DNA of 8,673 nt from Sphingomonadaceae bacterium (GTDB lineage: Bacteria > Pseudomonadota > Alphaproteobacteria > Sphingomonadales > Sphingomonadaceae): the NCBI GenBank assembly GCA_019239785.1, contig JAFAZM010000295.1:1-8673 (forward strand), read 5' to 3'. A program made the translations under genes and the position numbers. The notes beneath the pieces are model-generated. The model had not been told where the DNA came from. It made no database searches and saw only the letters and a list, made by a program, of their open reading frames with translations. Every line of letters starts with the position of its first letter. Within the stretch, counting starts at the first letter, position 1. Shown here piece by piece: positions 1 through 5,210 of the stretch.

Positions 1-118
1 GGTGCGGCGCCGGCGCGGCGGCGGGCACGGGACGGCTGAAGTGCAGCGCCGCCGCCCATAGAGCGGCGACGAGGACCAGAAAGGCAAGGAAGAACCAGGC
101 GATGCGCCGCAACGTCAC
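1..118 (-). CDS. 5' fragment of a membrane-anchored or exported protein (unidentified)
   Basis: The minus strand is open from a GTG codon at 118-116 to the window edge and gives 39 residues: VTLRRIAWFFLAF, then LVLVAALWAAALHF, then a Pro/Ala-rich stretch ending PAAAPAPH. This has the shape of an N-terminal signal anchor or uncleaved signal peptide: two arginines, about 20 hydrophobic residues, then a flexible Pro/Ala linker leading into an extracytoplasmic domain outside the window. GTG is chosen because no ATG lies in frame nearby; a GAGCTGGA-like Shine-Dalgarno lies about 12 nt upstream, which is rather far. TTG at 112-110 is an alternative start. The gene is divergent from the patatin-like gene. 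The layout would fit a periplasmic enzyme such as an M23 peptidase, but nothing visible proves that, so no function is assigned. Confidence 0.5.
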   Translation of the reverse strand, partial: MTLRRIAWFFLAFLVLVAALWAAALHFSRPVPAAAPAPH

Positions 119-173
119 GTCGTGTAGAAATCCAGCTCGTTCGGGCCGGCGCAGCGTCCGGTGGCGAGGCCTT

Positions 174-185
174 AACCGCGCGGTT
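174..185. repeat. Perfect 12-bp palindrome in a divergent intergenic region
   Basis: AACCGCGCGGTT is a perfect self-complementary 12-mer. It sits in the 125-bp gap (119-243) between the minus-strand membrane protein and the patatin-like gene. The position suits an operator for one or both genes, but a 12-bp palindrome can arise by chance in GC-rich DNA and no regulator is known for it. I see no convincing -35/-10 pair in the gap, and no strong Shine-Dalgarno directly before the patatin ATG. Confidence 0.3.
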
Positions 186-243
186 CCGGGAAAGGAAGCG
201 CCCTCGCTCGACAGCGCGCCCCGATCCTGCGACGAATGACGCC

Positions 244-2556
244 ATGCGGGAGAAGGAGCTTCGGATCGCCCTGGTCTGCTATGGCGGCGTCAGCCTCGCC
301 GTCTACATGCACGGCATCACCAAGGAGATCTGGCGCCTCGCCAAGGCGAGCCAGCTCGTCCATTCCAGCGCGGTCCGGGACGCCGGCGCGCCGCCGGTCG
401 ACAGCGTCTATGCCCGGCTGCTGATGGAGATCGCGGCGCAGGCGGAGACCGACCTGCGTATCCTCGTCGACATCCTCGCCGGCGCCAGCGCGGGCGGGAT
501 CAACGCCATCTTCCTGAGCCACGCGATCAGCACCGGCCAGGCGCTCGATCCGCTGACCGACCTCTGGCTGGATTCGGCCGACGTCGACGCCCTGATCGAC
601 CGCGACGTCGGCGCGATCTCGCGCTTCGCCAAATATAGCGCGGTCCCCTTCGCCTGGGCGCTGTCGTCGCGCTCCGGCACGGTCGACAAGACGGTCGAGC
701 CCGAGCACCGCGCCGAGATCCGGGCCAAGCTCGCCAATTTCGTGCGGGCCCCTTGGCTGTCGCCGCCCTTCGGCGGGCCGGAGCTCACCAACCTGATCCT
801 CAACGCCTTCGAGGCGATGGAGAAGGGGCCGTCCGGCGATCCCCTGCTGCCGGATTACCAGCCGCTCGACCTGTTCGTCACCGTCACCGACTTTCACGGC
901 TATCCCGAATTGCTGCGGCTGAACACGCCGCCGGAGGTGATCGAGACCGAGCACCGGCTGACCCTGGCCTTCCAGGATCCCGGCGGGGAGGCGCGGAGGC
1001 TGGCCGACACCGCCGAGCTGGCCTTCGCGGCGCGGGCGACGGCGAGCTTCCCCGGCGCCTTCCCGCCCTTCCAGGTCAGCGAGCTCGACGCCTGCCTCGC
1101 CAAGCGCAAGCGCAAATGGCCGGGCCGCGCCGCCTTCCTCGCCCGGGCGCTGCCGCAGCGGGCGGCGCTCGGCGAAGCCGACAAGGCGATCCTGATCGAC
1201 GGCTCGGTGCTGCACAATGCGCCGTTCGGGCCGGCGGTGGCGGCGCTGGAGAGGCGGCCGTCGCGGCGCGAGGTCGACCGGCGCTTCGTCTATATCGACC
1301 CGAAACCAGGGATGAAGAGCGTCCGCTTCGGCGCGAACGGCGACGCCGAGCCGCCCGGCTTCTTCGCCACCATCTTCGGCGCGCTCTCCGACATCCCGCG
1401 CGAGCAGCCGATCCGCGACAATCTGGAGACGATCGATCGGATGTCCGCCCGGATCCGGCGCCTCAGGCGGATCACCGAATCGATCCGGCCGGAGGTCGAG
1501 GCCGCGATCGCGCGGGCGGTCGGCTCGAGCTTCTTCCTGAACAGCCCGACCCCGTCCCGGATCACCGGCTGGCGGGCCAAGGCGCACAATCTCGCAGCGC
1601 GCGAGGCGGGCTATGCCTATGCGGCCTACGGCCAGCTCAAGATCGCGACCGTGGTCGAGGAGATCGTCGACATGCTCTTCCGCTTCGGCGGCGGCGTCGG
1701 CAGCGCGCAGCGCGGGGCGATCCGGCGCGCGATCTGGCGGCATGTGCGCAGCATCGGCCTCACCGATCCCGACGCGGTCACCGCCCGCGGCGCACGCGAG
1801 GACGTGATCCGCTTCCTGGTCGATTTCGATCTCACCTTCCGGACCCGGCGGCTCCGTTTCGTCGCGCGGCAGATCACCGAGACGACCGAAGCGATGGAGG
1901 CGCCGCGCGAGGAGCAGGAGCAGATGCTGCGCCGGCTGCATGGGATGATCGACCGCTATCGGGAAGGCGGGCCGGAGCGGCTCGACAGCGATGCGCGCCG
2001 CGCCTTCGCCGCGGTCGAGAAGGAGCCGGCGACCGCGCTCGCGGAGCTGGCGCGCATCCTGGAGCTGCCGCCGCTCGACGAGGAGACCGACAGCGTGCTC
2101 AGCGAGTCGCTGCTGGCCCTGCCCAAGGCGGACCGGCGGCCGCTGCTGCTCTCCTATCTCGGCTATTCCTATTTCGACATCGCCACCTTGCCGCTGCTGC
2201 AGGGGGAGGGGCTCGACGAGTTCGATCCCATCAAGGTCGATCGGATCTCGCCCAATGACGCCGTCGCGATCCGCAAGGGCGGGCCGCAGGCGACCCTGAA
2301 GGGGCTGCAGTTCAACAGCTTCGGCGCCTTCTTCAGCCGCGCCTATCGCGAGAACGACTATCTCTGGGGCCGGCTCCACGGCGCCGACCGGCTGATCGAC
2401 ATCGTCCACAGCGCTGTGGCGGAGGGGAAGAGGCTGCCGCCCGACGAGATTGCCGCGATGAAACGCGAAGCCTTCCGCGCGATCCTGGAGGAGGAGAGGG
2501 CGCGGCTGACGAACATCGACACGTTGTTCGAGGAGCTGGATCGGGAGATCGGCTAG
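244..2556 (+). CDS. Patatin-like phospholipase-related protein with a long C-terminal region (TIGR03607/DUF3376-like)
   Basis: This 770-aa protein has an N-terminal patatin fold. Seen directly: a glycine-containing N-terminal motif (VCYGGVSLAVYMHG, residues 11-24) where classical patatins carry the DGGGxRG oxyanion loop; the nucleophile elbow GASAG with Ser82; the patatin block ARATASFPGAFPPF (264-276); and the second dyad residue in LIDGSVLHNAPF (Asp319-Gly320). Family knowledge: such Ser/Asp dyad enzymes hydrolyse lipid acyl esters, and this long subfamily is sporadic in bacteria with unproven function. Residues from about 350 on are charged, arginine-rich and mainly helical in appearance, matching the variable C-terminal region usually called DUF3376. 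There is no signal peptide or clear membrane segment, so it is probably cytoplasmic or peripheral at the inner membrane. The start MREKELRIALVCYGG fits the family. No cyclase, toxin or type VI gene is adjacent. Natural substrate unknown. Confidence 0.9.
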   Translation: MREKELRIALVCYGGVSLAVYMHGITKEIWRLAKASQLVHSSAVRDAGAPPVDSVYARLLMEIAAQAETDLRILVDILAGASAGGINAIFLSHAISTGQALDPLTDLWLDSADVDALIDRDVGAISRFAKYSAVPFAWALSSRSGTVDKTVEPEHRAEIRAKLANFVRAPWLSPPFGGPELTNLILNAFEAMEKGPSGDPLLPDYQPLDLFVTVTDFHGYPELLRLNTPPEVIETEHRLTLAFQDPGGEARRLADTAELAFAARATASFPGAFPPFQVSELDACLAKRKRKWPGRAAFLARALPQRAALGEADKAILIDGSVLHNAPFGPAVAALERRPSRREVDRRFVYIDPKPGMKSVRFGANGDAEPPGFFATIFGALSDIPREQPIRDNLETIDRMSARIRRLRRITESIRPEVEAAIARAVGSSFFLNSPTPSRITGWRAKAHNLAAREAGYAYAAYGQLKIATVVEEIVDMLFRFGGGVGSAQRGAIRRAIWRHVRSIGLTDPDAVTARGAREDVIRFLVDFDLTFRTRRLRFVARQITETTEAMEAPREEQEQMLRRLHGMIDRYREGGPERLDSDARRAFAAVEKEPATALAELARILELPPLDEETDSVLSESLLALPKADRRPLLLSYLGYSYFDIATLPLLQGEGLDEFDPIKVDRISPNDAVAIRKGGPQATLKGLQFNSFGAFFSRAYRENDYLWGRLHGADRLIDIVHSAVAEGKRLPPDEIAAMKREAFRAILEEERARLTNIDTLFEELDREIG

Positions 2557-2578
2557 CGCCTGGGGGTGGGGCCAAGCT

Positions 2579-2666
2579 CCGTTCGCCCTGAGCCTGTCGA
2601 AGGGCTTTCCTTCCCTTTGACGAGTTGGAAGGAGAGAAGGGGCTTCGACAAGCTCAGCCCGAACGG
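2579..2666. repeat. Dispersed REP-like inverted repeat ('RPEPVEG/FDKLSPNG' type)
   Basis: Two 26-nt arms, 2579-2604 and 2641-2666, are inverted copies matching at 21 of 26 positions. The left arm reads CCGTTCGCCCTGAGC then CTGTCGAAGGG; the right arm carries GGCTTCGACAAGCTCAGC then CCGAACGG. A smaller inner pair, CCTTCC (2609-2614) and GGAAGG (2627-2632), lets the whole element fold into a long interrupted hairpin. Translated in one frame it gives the recurring peptides VRPEPVEG and FDKLSPNG, which from general knowledge turn up in many sphingomonad and related genomes as false coding sequence. It lies 22 bp after the patatin stop and 53 bp before cvpA, and could shape the 3' end of the patatin mRNA. 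It has no T-tract like a classical terminator. Confidence 0.85.
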
Positions 2667-2719
2667 GTTGGGACCTCTGGCGCCTTTCCCTCAAACCAAA
2701 CCTCCTCTAGGCACCCCCC

Positions 2720-3262
2720 ATGGGCCTCACCGCACTCGACATGATCGTCATCCTGCTGATCGGCGCCGGCGCCGTGATCGGCTGGCTGCGCGGCTTCGTC
2801 TGCGAGATATTGTCGCTGTTCGCCTGGTTCCTGGCGATCGTCGCCCTGCGCTACCTGCACGCGCCGGTGCGCGACCTGCTGGTGCATCCGGTCGGCACAG
2901 TCGCCGGCGCTTCGGTGCTCGCCTTCGTCATCGTCTTCGGCCTGGTCTTCCTCGGCGGCAAGCTCGCCTCGCGGCGGTTGGGCACGCGGGTGCGCTCGTC
3001 GATCGTCGGGCCGCTGGACCGCGTGCTCGGCGCCGTCTTCGGCGCGGTGAAGGGGCTGCTCGGCGCGACCCTGCTCTTCCTCGCGGTGAACCTGGTCTAC
3101 GACACGATCTGGGGCCGCGCCGCGATCCGGCCGGAATGGATGGCGCAGTCCCGCACCTATCCCCTGCTAAAGTCGAGCAGCACGACCGTGGTCGACCTGG
3201 TCGAGGCGCAGCGCGGCCCGGCGCCGGCCGGCAACCAGGCCGAGCCAGCGAACGCGCAATGA
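2720..3262 (+). CDS. cvpA: CvpA family inner-membrane protein
   Basis: The 180-aa product is a CvpA/colicin V production family protein (PF02674), a small polytopic inner-membrane protein. Hydrophobic segments lie at about residues 6-24, 27-45, 60-80 and 102-127, the usual four-helix plan. The early GWLRGF motif and the GPLDRVLGAVFGAVKGLL block (97-114) are typical of the family. The tail (about 150-180) is polar and rich in Pro, Ala and Gln. In E. coli CvpA is needed for colicin V production and affects envelope stress tolerance; its molecular activity is unsettled. Alphaproteobacteria often place it near radA or purF, but here its partner is cysS: the stop codon shares the ATGA with the cysS start, so the two are probably co-transcribed and translationally coupled. 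Shine-Dalgarno is weak (a TAGG about 9 nt before ATG). Confidence 0.92.
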   Translation: MGLTALDMIVILLIGAGAVIGWLRGFVCEILSLFAWFLAIVALRYLHAPVRDLLVHPVGTVAGASVLAFVIVFGLVFLGGKLASRRLGTRVRSSIVGPLDRVLGAVFGAVKGLLGATLLFLAVNLVYDTIWGRAAIRPEWMAQSRTYPLLKSSSTTVVDLVEAQRGPAPAGNQAEPANAQ

Positions 3263-4572
3263 CCGAGCTGCGCCTGCACGACACGATGGCGCGGGAGAAG
3301 CGCGTCTTCGCGCCCGCCGATCCGAAGCGGGTGACGATGTATGTCTGCGGCCCGACCGTCTACAACCGCGCCCATATCGGCAATGCCCGGCCCGCCGTGG
3401 TGTTCGACGTGCTCGCGCGGCTCCTGCGGCACGTCTATGGCGCGGACAGCCTCGTCTACGCCCGCAACGTCACCGACGTCGACGACAAGATCATCGAGGC
3501 GGCCCGGGCGGAGGGCGTCGACCCGTCGGTGATCACCGCGCGCTACGAAGCCTTCTACAATGAGGACATGGGCGCGCTCGGCGTCCAGCTGCCGAACATC
3601 GCCCCGCACGCCACGGCGCATGTCGGCCAGATGGTGGCGATGATCGCGCGGCTGATCGAGACCGGCAACGCCTATGAAGCAGACGGCCACGTCCTCTTCC
3701 ACGTGCCGAGCGATCCCGATTACGGCGCGCTCGGCCGCCGCGACCGCGAGGCGATGATCGCCGGCGCCCGCGTCGAGGTCGCTTCGTACAAGAAGGACCC
3801 AGCCGATTTCGTGCTGTGGAAGCCGTCGCCCGAGGGCGTGATCGGCTGGGACAGCCCCTGGGGCCGCGGCCGGCCGGGCTGGCATATCGAATGCTCGGCG
3901 ATGATCGCGGAGCATCTCGGCAAGACGATCGACATCCACGGCGGCGGCCTCGACCTGATCTTCCCCCATCACGAGAACGAGATCGCCCAGAGCCGCTGCG
4001 CGCACGAAGTCGCGCCGCTCGCCCGCTATTGGGTGCATAACGGCTTCCTCTCGATGGCCGGCTCGGAGAAGATGTCGAAGAGCCTCGGCAATGTCGTGCT
4101 GGTCAACGAACTGCTGGAGCAGGGACACAAGGGCGAGGTGCTGCGCTTCGCTTTGCTCTCGGCCCATTATCGCCAGCCGCTGGAATGGTCGGAAGGCCTG
4201 GTCGCGCAGAGCAAGGCGACGCTGGATCGGCTCTACCGCGCGGCCGGGGACGGCGAGGGCGAAGCGGATGCCGGCGTTCTCGACGCGCTCGCCGACGATC
4301 TCAACACGCCGCTTGCGCTGTCGCGCCTGTCGGCGATCGAGGACGGCGCGGTGCTGCGAGCGTCGGCGCGGCTGCTCGGCCTGCTGGAGGAGGATCGGAC
4401 CGCCTGGTTCCAGGGCGCCGGCGATGCGCGGATCGACGGGCTGGTCGCGGCGCGCACCGAGGCCAAGGCGCGCCGCGATTTCGCCGAGGCGGATCGCATT
4501 CGCGCCGAGCTGGCGGCGGAGGGCGTTCTGCTCGAGGACGGCCCTCAAGGCACCATCTGGCGCCGCGCCTAA
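3259..4572 (+). CDS. cysS: Cysteinyl-tRNA synthetase
   Basis: This 437-aa class Ia enzyme joins cysteine to tRNA-Cys in the cytoplasm using ATP. All signature residues are present: the HIGN form of the HIGH motif (39-42), KMSKS (271-275), and the zinc site that selects cysteine, Cys30 (MYVCGPTVYN), Cys212 (WHIECSAM), His237 and Glu241 (PHHENE). NVTDVDDKI (70-78) is also typical. The C-terminus, EAKARRDFAEADRIRAEL then LEDGPQGTIWRR, is the normal anticodon-binding tail. It is somewhat shorter than the E. coli enzyme (461 aa), mostly in the linker around residues 325-385, with no catalytic loss. The ATG is the overlapping ATGA with cvpA; MTELRLHDT is the expected N-terminus. The reading frame stays open upstream to 2566, but that part is cvpA and repeat read out of frame. 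The second repeat starts right after the TAA. Confidence 0.98.
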   Translation: MTELRLHDTMAREKRVFAPADPKRVTMYVCGPTVYNRAHIGNARPAVVFDVLARLLRHVYGADSLVYARNVTDVDDKIIEAARAEGVDPSVITARYEAFYNEDMGALGVQLPNIAPHATAHVGQMVAMIARLIETGNAYEADGHVLFHVPSDPDYGALGRRDREAMIAGARVEVASYKKDPADFVLWKPSPEGVIGWDSPWGRGRPGWHIECSAMIAEHLGKTIDIHGGGLDLIFPHHENEIAQSRCAHEVAPLARYWVHNGFLSMAGSEKMSKSLGNVVLVNELLEQGHKGEVLRFALLSAHYRQPLEWSEGLVAQSKATLDRLYRAAGDGEGEADAGVLDALADDLNTPLALSRLSAIEDGAVLRASARLLGLLEEDRTAWFQGAGDARIDGLVAARTEAKARRDFAEADRIRAELAAEGVLLEDGPQGTIWRRA

Positions 4573-4738
4573 CCCCTCTCCCGTTTCGGGGAGAGGGAGG
4601 GGCCCGCCGCGAAGCGGCGGGAGGGTGAGGGCCTTTGGGGCAGCTGGGATCGGGGTTCCAATCCGCCACCGCCGCTGCCCTCACCCTGCTGGCCTGCGGC
4701 CGGCTGTCCCTCTCCCCGAAGCAGGAGAGGGAAGGGGG
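4573..4738. repeat. BIME-like pair of inverted hairpin repeats downstream of cysS
   Basis: Two related units lie head-to-head. Unit 1 (4573-4632) has a 9-bp hairpin, CCCTCTCCC (4574-4582) with GGGAGAGGG (4589-4597), then an 8-bp hairpin, CCCGCCGC (4603-4610), loop GAA, GCGGCGGG (4614-4621), then GGGTGAGGGC. Unit 2 (4677-4738) is its inverted, diverged copy: CCCTCACCC, a GGCC-TGC-GGCC hairpin (4691-4701), then CCCTCTCC (4708-4715) with GGAGAGGG (4724-4731). The 44-bp middle holds a further GGGCAG/CTGCCC match. The whole can fold as one long palindrome or as four small hairpins. This is the architecture of bacterial interspersed mosaic elements. It fills most of the gap between cysS and the next gene and probably serves as a 3'-end or attenuating structure; no T-tract is present. 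Confidence 0.85.
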
Positions 4739-4760
4739 TGCGCCGGCTCCCGTCCTTTCC

Positions 4761-4766
4761 TATAGA
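4761..4766 (+). promoter_or_regulatory. Candidate -10 element for a leaderless transcript of the Fe-S scaffold-like gene
   Basis: TATAGA lies exactly 6 nt before the ATG at 4773 (TATAGACTTCCTATG). With normal spacing a -10 hexamer here would start transcription at or next to the A of the start codon. No Shine-Dalgarno is seen before this ATG, which fits leaderless translation. The -35 region, expected around 4738-4743, is poor, so the call depends on the -10 and the spacing alone. Confidence 0.4.
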
Positions 4767-4772
4767 CTTCCT

Positions 4773-5210
4773 ATGCCCGCCGCGCTCTACAATCGCGATA
4801 TCCTCCGGCTCGCTTCGTCGATCCCGCATCTCGGGCGGCTGGCGGGGGCGCAGGCGTCGGTGGAGAAGAGCTCGCTTATTTGCGGCAGCCGGGTGATCGT
4901 GGACCTGACGCTCGATGAGGCGGGCCGGGTGGCGGCCCTGGGCCAGGAGGTGAAGGCCTGCGCGCTCGGCCAGGCCTCCGCGTCGCTGATGGGCGCCCAC
5001 GCGCTGGGCCGCAGCGCAGCCGAGCTCGTGGCCGCACGCGATGCTTTGGCCGCGTATCTCGCCGGCACGCGCGACGATCCGGGCGACTGGCCGGGCCTCA
5101 TTATCTTCGCCGATGCCCGGCGCTTCACCGCGCGCCATCCCTCGATCCTGCTCGCCTTCGAGGCCGCGGCCGAGGCTGCGCAAAGGGCCGGGCGCGCCGA
5201 TGCCGCCTGA
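4773..5210 (+). CDS. IscU/NifU_N-like iron-sulfur cluster scaffold homologue with altered ligands
   Basis: This 145-aa cytosolic protein resembles the IscU/SufU/NifU N-terminal fold, on which Fe-S clusters are built before delivery. Two of three canonical cysteines are in place: Cys37 in LICGSR (equivalent to the first CGD cysteine) and Cys63 in KACALGQASASLMGAHA (equivalent to the GC.IS.AS.S cysteine). The Asp after the first cysteine is Ser39. Near the C-terminus RHPSILLAFEA (121-131) aligns with the IscU HCSIL motif: His122 is kept, but the third cysteine is replaced (Pro123, or Ser124 in a SufU-style alignment). Cluster building may therefore differ from IscU, or the protein may do something else. 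It opens a two-gene unit with the antiporter, overlapping it by 11 bp. Start 4773 gives MPAALYNRDILRLASSIPH; an earlier in-frame Met at 4635 would fall inside the repeat. No iscS, sufS or nifS is nearby. Confidence 0.8.
   Translation: MPAALYNRDILRLASSIPHLGRLAGAQASVEKSSLICGSRVIVDLTLDEAGRVAALGQEVKACALGQASASLMGAHALGRSAAELVAARDALAAYLAGTRDDPGDWPGLIIFADARRFTARHPSILLAFEAAAEAAQRAGRADAA

Noticed and set aside
244..2556. Patatin as the effector of a CBASS-type anti-phage system
   Set aside because: CBASS needs a nearby cyclic-oligonucleotide cyclase. The neighbours seen are an exported-protein fragment, cvpA and cysS, and the protein fits the long solitary patatin-related family better than CapV.
172..2694. 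840-aa minus-strand reading frame, longer than the patatin-like gene it opposes
   Set aside because: It is low-complexity, rich in Arg/Asp/Glu/Gln, has no domain signature, and begins inside the repeat (its first residues are the repeat's RAELVEA and FDRLRANG peptides). Long antisense frames are expected opposite GC-rich genes with strong third-position G/C. The plus strand carries conserved catalytic motifs.
3157..4548. 463-aa minus-strand frame opposite cysS
   Set aside because: Shadow of a certain cysS gene; compositionally biased, no recognisable family and no plausible initiation context.
2566..4572. 668-aa version of CysS starting at 2566
   Set aside because: The extra N-terminal part is repeat plus cvpA read in another frame; the normal CysS N-terminus begins at 3259 in an ATGA overlap with the cvpA stop.
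4574..4621. Classical Rho-independent terminator after cysS
   Set aside because: The two hairpins are strong, but neither is followed by a T-run, and they belong to a larger inverted repeat, so I list the region as a repeat with possible 3'-end function only.
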